From UBA4312 sp002394635 (GTDB taxonomy: Bacteria > Bacillota_I > Bacilli_A > Erysipelotrichales > Erysipelotrichaceae): DNA of 64,000 nucleotides. Shown here one piece after another: positions 43,719 through 52,299 of the stretch (its first letter is position 1; each line of letters opens with the position of its first letter). The notes under the pieces were generated by a model, which had not been told where the DNA came from, made no database searches, and worked only from the letters and a program-made list of their open reading frames with translations. The stretch lies in contig CAMNHO010000005.1 of NCBI GenBank assembly GCA_946539765.1, positions 62,001-126,000 of the forward strand, read 5' to 3'. The position numbers were made by a program, and so were the translations under genes.

Positions 43719-44174
43719 CTATAAAGAAAGATCCTGCGTTTGTTCGATTTCGGAAATCATATCGACACGCTTTTGATGACGTCCACCTTCATATTCAGTA
43801 TGAAGCCATGCATCCACAATCATCTTGGCCATTTCCGATCCGACCACACGCGATCCAAACGCAATGATATTGGCATTGTTGTGTTTTTTGGTCATCGTGG
43901 CTGTATACGGCTCAGAACATACACAGGCTCGTACCCCATGGACCTTGTTAGCAGCCAGGGAAATACCAACACCGGTTCCACATATTAAGATACCGGCATC
44001 CACCTGATGGCTTGCCACCATCTTACCTACCTTATAGCCACTGATCGGATAATCAAAGCGTTCCGTGCTGTCCGTTCCCACATTGACTACCGTATAGCCC
44101 TGTCCTTCCAGGTATTCCTGGATCTCCTTTTTCATTTCTACCGATACATGATCATTTCCAATTGCTAATCTCAT
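43719..44174 (-). CDS. rpiB: Ribose-5-phosphate isomerase B family protein
   Basis: A 151 aa isomerase: GNDHVSVEMKKEI start, active-site CGTGVGISLAANK and HNNANIIAFGSRVVG. It interconverts ribose-5-P and ribulose-5-P, or a related sugar. It follows deoC with a 2-base gap and shares its transcript. GGAGGAATAACT precedes the ATG at 44174; the longer frame lies inside deoC. Confidence 0.9.
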   Translation of the reverse strand: MRLAIGNDHVSVEMKKEIQEYLEGQGYTVVNVGTDSTERFDYPISGYKVGKMVASHQVDAGILICGTGVGISLAANKVHGVRACVCSEPYTATMTKKHNNANIIAFGSRVVGSEMAKMIVDAWLHTEYEGGRHQKRVDMISEIEQTQDLSL

Positions 44175-44176
44175 AG

Positions 44177-44875
44177 TTATTCCTCCAGTCCCAGTACTCT
44201 TTTCGCACTTGTGCAATTTATTCCTAATCGGTCTACACCTCGGTCAATCAGTTCCAGATAATGTGCATGGGTGCGGATCACACCGCTGCCTTTGACCTTG
44301 ATCCTTCCTTGCACTTCTTTCATGATCAAATCAATCACTTCATTGGATGCTCCTTCCAATGTATGGCCGGTCAAAAACCCGGTACTTGTTTTGACATAGT
44401 CACAGCCAGCTTCTATCACACATTGACATCCCGCAATGATTTCGTCCTTGGTCAATGCGTCTGTTTCCAGGATTACCTTCAACGCATGTCCCATTTCATG
44501 GGCTTTATCGGCACACGCCTTTAAATCCTTTGTGACCTTATCATATTGTCCGGAGCGCAATAAACCGAAATTGCAGACAATATCCACTTCCCCGATATTC
44601 GGATAGGAGCATACTTCTTCGATCTGTTGTACCCGCATGGCTGTGGTCCCATTGCCGAAAGGGAAATCCGCTGTTGGTCCGATTTTGGTTTGGGTCCCTT
44701 GTACATACGGTTCGATCAGCTCAATATAAGCCGGATGGACACAGATCTGCGCTACCCCTAAAGCTACTCCGATTTTAGTTTTTTCAATAATGTCCTCTTC
44801 GGTATACTCCGGTTTCAATATGGAATAATCCATATACGAAGCCAGTTGTTTCATGGTCATTTCATTGGCTTTCAT
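44177..44875 (-). CDS. deoC: Deoxyribose-phosphate aldolase
   Basis: A 232 aa class I aldolase barrel that splits deoxyribose-5-P to acetaldehyde and glyceraldehyde-3-P. The Schiff-base lysine is in DYVKTSTGF; the second lysine is in GRIKVKGSGVIRT, together with the Asp in VDIVCNFG. The start at 44875 follows AGAGGAAACC. It overlaps the lipase-like gene by 14 bases and is followed at 2 bases by rpiB. Confidence 0.94.
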   Translation of the reverse strand: MKANEMTMKQLASYMDYSILKPEYTEEDIIEKTKIGVALGVAQICVHPAYIELIEPYVQGTQTKIGPTADFPFGNGTTAMRVQQIEEVCSYPNIGEVDIVCNFGLLRSGQYDKVTKDLKACADKAHEMGHALKVILETDALTKDEIIAGCQCVIEAGCDYVKTSTGFLTGHTLEGASNEVIDLIMKEVQGRIKVKGSGVIRTHAHYLELIDRGVDRLGINCTSAKRVLGLEE

Positions 44876-45992
44876 GGTTTCCTCTCTTTTTTGTCCGATT
44901 GTTCTTTTTATATTCAATTTGGTTGGATGCCATTCGTGTGATCAGCGACCCCAATGAATCCCCGATATTCTTTTTGGTCTCCGCATCTAGATTATGATAT
45001 TTGGATATCATATTTTGGAACAAGGTCTGCCAGTTTCCTTTGATCTCTTTCAATGTTCTTCCCTGGTTGTCATCAATCATGGAATACACCGCATCCACCA
45101 CATCTTTTCTTTGTTCCGGCTCGATCTGGCTCAGCCATTCTTCCAATGTTCGGTCAAATAAGACACTTTCATCCGACAACGCTTGTCGCACAAAACACGG
45201 TCCTTCCACCTGCCAGGAATAGATATCATGTTGATAAATCCCCTTTTGTACACTTTTGACGATAATTATTTCCTCTGTATGATTCAGAATCTGACCAATG
45301 ATGGAAGTATCCGGGATATATGTATGCATTTTGGAAACTGCTTTTTTATATTCCGGCAGCATCACAACGCGGGTCTCAAAGCCGGGTCCATCAAAATTAT
45401 AGGTGATTCGGATCCGATCGATCATCGTCTTCGAGCTAAAGGCTGTCGCAAACAAGGCCAGATTGCCCCCTTTGGAGTGCCCACCCAAAATCATATCAGT
45501 ATGCAGCTCTGCATAAGCTTGTTCTACATATTGAACCGCTGTTAATTGACTGGGAACCGGTGTCATAAAGGCCATATTGAAGTCCTCTTTCCAACCGACG
45601 ATGGTATTATCCGTTCCTCGGAAGGAAATGAAATGAAGATCCGTTGCCAATTCAATCGTAATGGCGCTAAACTGCTTTTCCTGCAACAAGTCGATCTGTG
45701 AAATAGCTCCCATCATTTTTAAATGCTTATAACGTTCTGCCTGTAGAACTTTTTCCATCAATGTTTTGTCATCTTCTAATAAGTATAGATCGTTCTGCCC
45801 GGGCAGATCCATCATCATATGACAAGCTGCACCGATCTCCGTTTTTTTATCAAACTCTGTACTTATGACCTTTTCGAAGGGAATATAGGACTAGCGAGAC
45901 AAAATCAAAGCATCTACCTCGTTAAAAGCGGAAACTTCAAAAGTCAGATCACCTCGCCACTTAATGTATTCCATCAAATTTATATTTTCCAT
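44862..45992 (-). pseudogene. DUF2974/Mbeg1-like lipase-fold protein with in-frame amber codon
   Basis: Read from ATG 45992, the frame starts MENINLMEYIKWRGDLTFE...FNEVDALILSR, the normal DUF2974 opening, then hits TAG at 45891-45893 (codon 34; family usually has Leu here, e.g. RLSY), and continues without a break as SYIPFEKVI... to the stop at 44862. A shorter frame from ATG 45818 keeps the alpha/beta-hydrolase core with the nucleophile elbow GHSKGG but loses 58 residues. The 3' end overlaps deoC. It is either a recent nonsense mutation, a sequencing error, or readthrough. Confidence 0.8.
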
Positions 45993-46003
45993 ATTCTCAT
46001 TGT

Positions 46004-46033
46004 AAAAAAAAGAGTCTTTTGGTTCAAGACTCT
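46004..46033 (-). terminator. Terminator of the pyruvate kinase gene
   Basis: The minus strand reads AGAGTCTT-loop-AAGACTCT then TTTTTTT. The stem includes the last codons and stop of pyk. Confidence 0.9.
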
Positions 46034-46998
46034 CTATCATTGAATGCATAGTTTGCGGTTTCCACAAAGACCTTCATCGCCTCCACCGGATATCGGCCCG
46101 CTGCCGTTTCTCCAGTCAGCATAATACTGGATGCCCCGTTATAGACCGCAGCATAAATATCGCTGACCTCAGCCCGGGTCGGAACGGCTTTGGTTTCCAT
46201 GGAATGCAGCATCTGGGTCACCACCATATACGGCATACCATGTTTTTTACATCGTTGTTCAATGGAATGCTGGATGGAAGGAAGACGGGTCAGGCCGACC
46301 GCATTGCCTAGATCCCCACGAGCAATAATGATCTGATCACAATACGGAAACAAGCTTTCCAGGTTTTCATAGCCCTGCATGTTTTCAATCTTGGCATAAA
46401 TCTTGAGATCGGAAGCCCCGACTTTCTCTAAAATTTTCCGGATATAGATAAGGTCGGAGGCCCGACGTACAAACGGCTGCATAATACCAGTCACCCCGTA
46501 TTTTTTTGCTTCCTTTAAGTTTTGTACATCACTGTCCGTTAAAACCTGCGTTTCGATATTCTTTCCTTTTAACGCGATGCTCTTGTGTGCCAGTAAAGTT
46601 CCACCGCGAATGACTTTGGCTCGAGCGGTGTCTAATGTTTTCAAAAGGATCTTTCCGTCATCCAGCAGAATTTTCTGCCCCATTTCCATCGTTTCCAATA
46701 GAAAGGAAGGAAAGGCCAGACGATCTAGATCGACAATGGCTCCCTCATTGAGTTCTGTCGGTTTCAAGGATCCGATCCTCAGCTCCGGTCCCTTCATGTC
46801 GATCAAAAGCTGGACCTCTCCTTGTGCCTGTTGACTGGCTTTATGAAAAGCCTGCAGCCAGTTGGGATGGTCTTTTAAATTGGTATGAGATAAATTTAAA
46901 CGCATCCCGGTCATTCCGGCTTGGAACAGTTGCTCCATGACTTCCTGAGTACAGCAGGAAGGTCCGATCGTTCCATAGATTTCCAATTGTTTATGCAT
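46024..46998 (-). CDS. pyk: Pyruvate kinase, short form without the C-terminal domain
   Basis: A 324 aa protein covering the A (barrel) and B (lid) domains. Motifs: TIGPS and MRLNLSH at the start, MKGPELRIG, KIEN, ARGDLG and MLTGETAAGRYPVEA. Usual bacterial enzymes are 470 aa or more; here the frame ends right after the barrel, so the C-domain that carries the effector site is absent. The stop is followed by a terminator, so this looks like a real, compact form. It is probably a second or specialised enzyme. ATG 46998 has AGGTGA upstream. Confidence 0.82.
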   Translation of the reverse strand: MHKQLEIYGTIGPSCCTQEVMEQLFQAGMTGMRLNLSHTNLKDHPNWLQAFHKASQQAQGEVQLLIDMKGPELRIGSLKPTELNEGAIVDLDRLAFPSFLLETMEMGQKILLDDGKILLKTLDTARAKVIRGGTLLAHKSIALKGKNIETQVLTDSDVQNLKEAKKYGVTGIMQPFVRRASDLIYIRKILEKVGASDLKIYAKIENMQGYENLESLFPYCDQIIIARGDLGNAVGLTRLPSIQHSIEQRCKKHGMPYMVVTQMLHSMETKAVPTRAEVSDIYAAVYNGASSIMLTGETAAGRYPVEAMKVFVETANYAFNDRES

Positions 46999-47078
46999 AC
47001 GATTCACCTGATTTCAACTCTTGTACCATTATATCAAACTCTGCCTGTACACAACCATCTTTATGGTACAATAATTCT

Positions 47079-48407
47079 ATGAATCAATTACCATCCAGTT
47101 TTTTAAAGAATATGCAATCCTTATTAGGAAATGAATACGATGATTATATAGATACCTTCACAAGACCTAGAACCTATGGTTTACGTGTCAACACACACAA
47201 AATTTCCGTACAGGATTTTCTTGCCTTGTCCCCTTTTACACTGACACCAATTCCATGGACAGACAACGGTTTTTATTACGATGGAGCCGTCAATCCTGCC
47301 AAACACCCTTATTACTATGCCGGCCTCTATTATCTTCAGGAGCCTTCTGCCATGTTTCCGGCTGCCACCTTGCCGGTCCGTCCCGGAGATCGGGTGCTGG
47401 ACCTTTGTGCAGCTCCCGGTGGAAAAAGCACTGAACTGGCTGCTCGTCTGCAAGGCAAAGGCCTTTTAGTCTCTAATGATATCAGTGCATCCCGTTGTAA
47501 ACCTTTATTACGGAATCTGGAGCGCTTTGGTTTTACCAATACCTTTGTATGCAGTCAGTCGCCACAAGAGCTGGCCGAACGCTTTCCTGCTTATTTTGAT
47601 AAGATCTTAATCGATGCTCCCTGCTCCGGGGAAGGTATGTTCCGTAAAGATCCCTCTCTGATCAATAATTGGAATGCCGACAGCAATGACACCTACAGTT
47701 CCTTACAAAAGGAAATCGTCCATTCCGCCCTTCATATGTTGAAGCCCGGTGGCGATCTGTTGTATTCCACCTGCACCTTCAGTCCGAAAGAAAATGAAGA
47801 GGTTATCGCATATTTGCTGGAACAAGATCCTACACTTTCCTTAACGACATTGGAGCAGCCAGGATTTGAAAACGGAATCGGATTGACTGAATGTGTACGG
47901 ATCTATCCGCATAAGGTAAAGGGAGAAGGCCATTTTACAGCCTTGATCCATAAAGAAGGGACATTATCCGGTTCCGGCTCTGAACAAAGAGTTTCCCTGC
48001 CGGCTGTATTGAAAGAATCATTGCCGGACATGCAGTTTCCTTTGACCGATGGAAGCTTTGAAACTATAAAAGACAAGCTGTATTTTATACCAAATATGGA
48101 GGTACAACGTAAAGGTCTTCGTTTCTTACGGACCGGTCTGTATCTGGGCGATTGTAAAAAGAACCGGTTTGAGCCTAGCCAGGCATTGGCCATGGCTTTA
48201 TCACCGAATACATTTAAGACAAGCGTATCTTTTTCATCCAACGATGAAAGAGTAAAGAAATACTTAAAAGGGGAAACAATCTCCATTGACGATAAAAAGA
48301 TCAAAGGATGGACATTGGTCTGTGTTGATGGCTATCCGTTAGGTTTTGGAAAAGCATCCAAAGGTATGATCAAGAACAAGCTGGATGCAGGATGGAGGAT
48401 CTTATGA
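47079..48407 (+). CDS. rsmF: RsmF-type 16S rRNA m5C methyltransferase
   Basis: A 442 aa NOL1/NOP2/Sun family RNA cytosine-C5 methyltransferase. SAM motif DLCAAPGGKST; the two catalytic Cys are in APCSGEGMFR and YSTCTFSP. An N-terminal ferredoxin-like domain and a C-terminal RNA-binding tail (about 300-442) match RsmF/YebU-like proteins. It overlaps the pseudouridine synthase gene by 4 bases. Confidence 0.9.
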   Translation: MNQLPSSFLKNMQSLLGNEYDDYIDTFTRPRTYGLRVNTHKISVQDFLALSPFTLTPIPWTDNGFYYDGAVNPAKHPYYYAGLYYLQEPSAMFPAATLPVRPGDRVLDLCAAPGGKSTELAARLQGKGLLVSNDISASRCKPLLRNLERFGFTNTFVCSQSPQELAERFPAYFDKILIDAPCSGEGMFRKDPSLINNWNADSNDTYSSLQKEIVHSALHMLKPGGDLLYSTCTFSPKENEEVIAYLLEQDPTLSLTTLEQPGFENGIGLTECVRIYPHKVKGEGHFTALIHKEGTLSGSGSEQRVSLPAVLKESLPDMQFPLTDGSFETIKDKLYFIPNMEVQRKGLRFLRTGLYLGDCKKNRFEPSQALAMALSPNTFKTSVSFSSNDERVKKYLKGETISIDDKKIKGWTLVCVDGYPLGFGKASKGMIKNKLDAGWRIL

Positions 48408-49090
48408 GACTGGATAAATTTTTAGCAGATATGGGCTTTGGCACCCGTAAGGAAATCAAAAAGGCATTAAAGAAAAACCCTGTGCTCATTGATGGCAGAC
48501 CTATCAAGGATGGAAGCTATCCCGTGGATGAGGATACCATCGTCTATATTGACGACCAACCCATATCTTATATCAAATATGAGTATTACTTACTAAACAA
48601 ACCCCAAGGGTATGTCTGTGCTATAACAGACAACCGCTACCCTGTCGTGATGGATCTGATTGAAAGCTGGCGCCATGATCTGGTCCCTGTCGGGCGTCTG
48701 GATCTGGATACAGAAGGTGCGTTATTGATCACCAATGACGGCGACTTGAACCATCGTCTGCTTTCGCCCAAGCATCATGTGCAAAAGAAATATTATGTGG
48801 AGGTAGAAAAACCTCTGCCGGCGAATGCCGGAGACCAATTCTCACAACCGATGGATCTAGGGGACTTTGTCACGCAGCCGGCAGTCTTTGAAGCCATCGA
48901 TGACACCCGGGCATACCTGACGATTACCGAAGGAAAGTTCCATCAGGTCAAGCGTATGTTTGAAGCCATCGGCTGTCCGGTTACCTATCTGCGCAGAGAA
49001 TCCTTTTCCATTCTCACATTGGAAGACTTGGAAACCGGGCAGTACCGGGCGTTGACAGCTAATGAAATCGAATTATTACAGAACCAATAA
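48404..49090 (+). CDS. rsuA: Pseudouridine synthase, RsuA family
   Basis: A 228 aa small-subunit rRNA pseudouridine synthase. It has an N-terminal S4 RNA-binding domain (about 1-45: MRLDKFLADMGFGTRKEIK) and the catalytic Asp in GRLDLDTEGALLITNDG. It probably modifies U516 of 16S rRNA. Start at 48404 (ATGA overlap with rsmF, GGAGG upstream). An rRNA modification pair with rsmF. Confidence 0.93.
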   Translation: MRLDKFLADMGFGTRKEIKKALKKNPVLIDGRPIKDGSYPVDEDTIVYIDDQPISYIKYEYYLLNKPQGYVCAITDNRYPVVMDLIESWRHDLVPVGRLDLDTEGALLITNDGDLNHRLLSPKHHVQKKYYVEVEKPLPANAGDQFSQPMDLGDFVTQPAVFEAIDDTRAYLTITEGKFHQVKRMFEAIGCPVTYLRRESFSILTLEDLETGQYRALTANEIELLQNQ

Positions 49091-49115
49091 AAAGTACGCA
49101 TTTCAGCGTACTTTT
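49090..49115. terminator. Bidirectional terminator between rsuA and trpZ
   Basis: AAAAGTACGC-ATTTCA-GCGTACTTTT hairpin with A/T-runs on both sides between convergent genes. Confidence 0.9.
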
Positions 49116-49920
49116 ATTCTTTTGACAACAAGATCCGGTCATTATCGAGCTGCTGGCCGGCATTCTGTTCAAATTTTTCCAGTAGATCCTTCACGGTTAA
49201 TCCTTCTCTGTCTTTTCCTTTGACATCAAAGACAATGCGTCCCGCATCCATCATCAAGGTACGATTTCCCATCGTCAAAGCCTGATGCATGTTGTGGGTC
49301 ACCATTAAACATGTAATCTTTCGTTCGCGGACGATCTTCTCCGTTAAGGCCAATACCTTTTCAGCTGTAGCCGGATCCAGTGCGGCTGTATGCTCATCCA
49401 ACAATAAAAGCTTTGGAGTCACCAATGTCGCCATCAACAAGGTCAACGCTTGTCTTTGTCCGCCGGATAATAAACCAACCGGATTTTTCATACGATCTTC
49501 CAGTCCCATGTCCAATAAAGCCAGCTGCTCACGGAACAGCTGTTTTTCTTTTTTGGAAATACGGCGGAATACTTCATGACGCTGTGTTCCAGCCCGAAGA
49601 TACGCAACCGACAAATTTTCCTCGATGGTCATATTCGGTGCCGTTCCCATTAACGGATCTTGAAACAGACGGCCAATGTATTTCGAACGGATATGCTCCG
49701 GTACAAATGTGATATCCTCTCCATCAAGCTCCACATACCCTTCATCGGCGATAAAACTGCCGCTGATCGCATTGAATAAAGTGGATTTACCGGCTCCGTT
49801 AGATCCGACAATGGTCGCAAAATCTCCATCTTCCAGCACCAGATTGACGCCGGTCAAAGCTTTTTTTTCATTGATAGTTCCTGGATTAAAGGTCTTATGA
49901 ATGTTTTCTAGTTTCAACAT
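49114..49920 (-). CDS. trpZ: ABC transporter ATP-binding protein (TrpZ-like)
   Basis: A 268 aa ATPase. Walker A GSNGAGKST, Q-loop GRLFQDPLMG, signature LLSGGQRQ and Walker B LLLLDEH. It belongs to the group pairing with the TrpX binding protein and TrpY permease. It starts one base after the permease stop. The whole operon is behind a T-box leader with a Trp specifier, so tryptophan uptake is the expected role. Confidence 0.85.
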   Translation of the reverse strand: MLKLENIHKTFNPGTINEKKALTGVNLVLEDGDFATIVGSNGAGKSTLFNAISGSFIADEGYVELDGEDITFVPEHIRSKYIGRLFQDPLMGTAPNMTIEENLSVAYLRAGTQRHEVFRRISKKEKQLFREQLALLDMGLEDRMKNPVGLLSGGQRQALTLLMATLVTPKLLLLDEHTAALDPATAEKVLALTEKIVRERKITCLMVTHNMHQALTMGNRTLMMDAGRIVFDVKGKDREGLTVKDLLEKFEQNAGQQLDNDRILLSKE

Positions 49921-49921
49921 T

Positions 49922-50857
49922 TTAACGGCCTCCTTTACGCATCTGTATGGCTGCCATTTGTTTGCGACGGAATTCCCACTTCGCCTTTACCTGCGGTGCA
50001 GCGATTGCCACTGCTACAATGATTGCCGATACGAGCTTGAACGCTTCGGTCGGTACATTTAAACGCAATGCCAAAGAGATGACAAACCGGTATAGACAAG
50101 AGCCTAACACCACGCAAATCACCCTACGCTTCATATTCCGATGTCCGGAAAACGATTCTCCGATGACCAGACTGGCCAAAGCAATGGTCACCATACCGGT
50201 TCCCAGGTTGATATCACAGGAACGGTTATACAGACCAATCAGACAACCGGCCAATGCGGTTAAAGCGCCCCCGATACATAATCCGACCGTAATGGTAAAC
50301 CCAGGGTTGATACTGGAAGCACGCACCATCGCCGGACTGTCTCCGGTAGCCCGGATGGACAATCCCAAACGAGTGGATAAAAACCATAGGATCAACAAAC
50401 AAATCAGTGCAATCAACACCACCAACAAGATCAATGTATTCCACTCTTTCCAGAAAGGGGAATCGCTGATTCCCTGAAACAAAGAGAAAACGGAATCTTT
50501 CCCGAAGATGGAAATATTGGAAGAGAATCCCATGATGGCCAGGTTGATGGTATACAGACCCGTATTAACAATAATACCGGCCAGGATGCTTTGTACCCCA
50601 AAGCGTGTCTGTAAGGTTGCGGTGATCAAACCGGAACAAATACCGGCTGCCATAGCTGCAAACAGAGCTAAAAACGGATGGTCGGCAATGGTCACCATGG
50701 CTCCGACAGCACATCCTAATGTATAACATCCATCCGTGGACAAATCACAGATATTCAAAATACTGAAACTGATAAATAAAGATAAGGCAACCAAAGAGTA
50801 AATCAGTCCGACCTCCAAGGCTGTCTGTATGATATTTAATGATAGTAAGCTTCCCAT
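49922..50857 (-). CDS. trpY: ABC transporter permease (TrpY-like)
   Basis: A 311 aa membrane permease of the branched-chain-amino-acid/LivH-like family, with eight to nine helices and the phrase DLSTDGCYTLGCAVGAM near the start. It carries no coupling to a sugar family. The ATPase gene follows after one base and the binding protein gene is 49 bases upstream. AGGAGG precedes the ATG. Confidence 0.85.
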   Translation of the reverse strand: MGSLLSLNIIQTALEVGLIYSLVALSLFISFSILNICDLSTDGCYTLGCAVGAMVTIADHPFLALFAAMAAGICSGLITATLQTRFGVQSILAGIIVNTGLYTINLAIMGFSSNISIFGKDSVFSLFQGISDSPFWKEWNTLILLVVLIALICLLILWFLSTRLGLSIRATGDSPAMVRASSINPGFTITVGLCIGGALTALAGCLIGLYNRSCDINLGTGMVTIALASLVIGESFSGHRNMKRRVICVVLGSCLYRFVISLALRLNVPTEAFKLVSAIIVAVAIAAPQVKAKWEFRRKQMAAIQMRKGGR

Positions 50858-50906
50858 ATTTCCTCCAGGTCAAGAGTCCGACGGGTTTGACCGCCGGATC
50901 TTTGTC

Positions 50907-51959
50907 TTATTCAAATTCTTCAGCTGTAACGGTTTCTACCACCGAAGTACACAACGGTTCAAAGGCGGTCTTGATTTCTTCCAGATCCAAGCCGAGCTTT
51001 TCACAAACTTCCGTATTGATGGTTGCGATTCCGTTATCAAAGGTGCGCACACCCATGGTAGCCGGATCAGCTCCATCTACCAGGATCTCCACAACCATAT
51101 CCGCGGTTTCTTTTCCCAGGTTGGCATAGTCTACACCATAGCCCACAAAAGAACCATTTAACGCAAAGGAATCCGCACCACAATAATGTGGAATACCGGC
51201 ATCCGCCAGTTTTTCATAGATGGCTAATTCAGCGGTCATCACGGTATTATCCGTTGGTGTAAAGATGGCGTCGACCTTTTCTGCAACCAGCGCATCGGCA
51301 GCCGAGGACACCTCATCCGTTGTCGTACCTGTCTTTTCGATATATTTAATTCCTTTTTCATCCAGATATTTCTTAGCATCCTCAATCGGTTTTTCACTAG
51401 CAGACTCACTTTTTGAATATAAAAGACCTACATATTCTGTATCTGGATTGGCTGCCAACATCAAATCCAAGACTGCCTCTGTATTCAAGGCATCGCTGGT
51501 TCCGGTAATATTGCCTCCCGGTTTCTCCATGCTTTCCACCAGTCCGGCACCTTCCGGATCAGAAGCGGCCGCAAAGACGATCGGAATATCCTTTCCATCG
51601 GTCGAAGCCTGCATGATCTGTGCTGTCGGTGTGGCAATCGGAATAATGATATCCACTTCATCCGTAATCAGCTCATCGGCAATCTGGTTTAAAACACTGC
51701 CGTCTGCCTGTCCATTGTATGTATAATCTTTATAATCAAAGGTGACACCTAATTCTTTACCCTTGGCATCCAGTTCCTTTTCAATATTCTTTTCAATCTG
51801 ATTCAAAGAAGCATCATCCACATATTGAACAATTCCCACTTTATATACCTTATCGGAATTATTCGCATTACTATCCGAAGAACCACCACAAGCACTCATC
51901 CCTAATGTCATCGCTCCGGCCAATCCCAGAGACACCATCTTTTTCATCAACTGATTCAT
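50907..51959 (-). CDS. trpX: ABC transporter substrate-binding lipoprotein (TrpX-like)
   Basis: A 350 aa exported lipoprotein of the ABC_sub_bind family. Signal and lipobox: LGMSACGGSS (Cys around 24). The mature fold has VYKVGIVQYVDDASLNQIEKN and ITGTSDALN (ligand lobe), which are common to TrpX/TrpT-like proteins. Tryptophan is the likely ligand, because the leader carries a UGG specifier. The ATG at 51959 follows GGAGGAGG; the upstream frame start is non-coding leader. Confidence 0.87.
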   Translation of the reverse strand: MNQLMKKMVSLGLAGAMTLGMSACGGSSDSNANNSDKVYKVGIVQYVDDASLNQIEKNIEKELDAKGKELGVTFDYKDYTYNGQADGSVLNQIADELITDEVDIIIPIATPTAQIMQASTDGKDIPIVFAAASDPEGAGLVESMEKPGGNITGTSDALNTEAVLDLMLAANPDTEYVGLLYSKSESASEKPIEDAKKYLDEKGIKYIEKTGTTTDEVSSAADALVAEKVDAIFTPTDNTVMTAELAIYEKLADAGIPHYCGADSFALNGSFVGYGVDYANLGKETADMVVEILVDGADPATMGVRTFDNGIATINTEVCEKLGLDLEEIKTAFEPLCTSVVETVTAEEFE

Positions 51960-51977
51960 TGTTTCTCCTCCTCCCAA

Positions 51978-52016
51978 AATAAAAAAGCAGCCCATCCCTT
52001 GGGACAAAAGCTGCTT
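51978..52016 (-). terminator. Regulated terminator of the T-box leader
   Basis: AAGCAGC and GCTGCTT arms (51986-52016 region) followed by TTTTTT on the minus strand, just before the trpX ribosome binding site. It is the conditional terminator that is disrupted when uncharged tRNA binds. Confidence 0.85.
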
Positions 52017-52237
52017 ACTTCTGCGGTACCACCCAAATTGACATCTATGATGCCCACTCTTTTCTTACATCTTCCAATGCTTCCCCGATTGATAACGGAT
52101 GGGTTTCCCGTCAACATCTACTAATTTCTGTTCAATGCGCCCTTAGAAGTCCATTCACCAAAACATCCCCGCTCCGTTTCCATCCCCGGGAGCTTTCTAT
52201 CCGGTACCGTTCCGGTTACTTCTCTTCCTCATAGGTT
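51978..52237 (-). ncRNA. Tryptophan-specific T-box riboswitch leader
   Basis: The minus-strand leader carries the T-box signature GGGTGGTACCGCAG (52021-52034 region). Stem I closes by AGAAGT (52218-52223) with ACTTCT (52145-52150). Just inside it the specifier loop has the AGTA element on the 5' side and GAA-TGG-A on the 3' side; TGG (52151-52153) is the codon for tryptophan. Uncharged tRNA-Trp would read UGG and stabilise the antiterminator, switching on trpXYZ. The start is inferred from the promoter at 52244-52272. Confidence 0.93.
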
Positions 52238-52243
52238 TAGAAA

Positions 52244-52272
52244 ATTATACCATGCACTTTTTTTATGTTCAA
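52244..52272 (-). promoter_or_regulatory. Promoter of the trpXYZ T-box leader
   Basis: Minus-strand TTGAAC (52267-52272), 17-base spacer, TATAAT (52244-52249). The leader begins about 7 bases downstream. Confidence 0.85.
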
Positions 52273-52299
52273 GGCAGTTAAATGTTTTTATCAAAGTGT

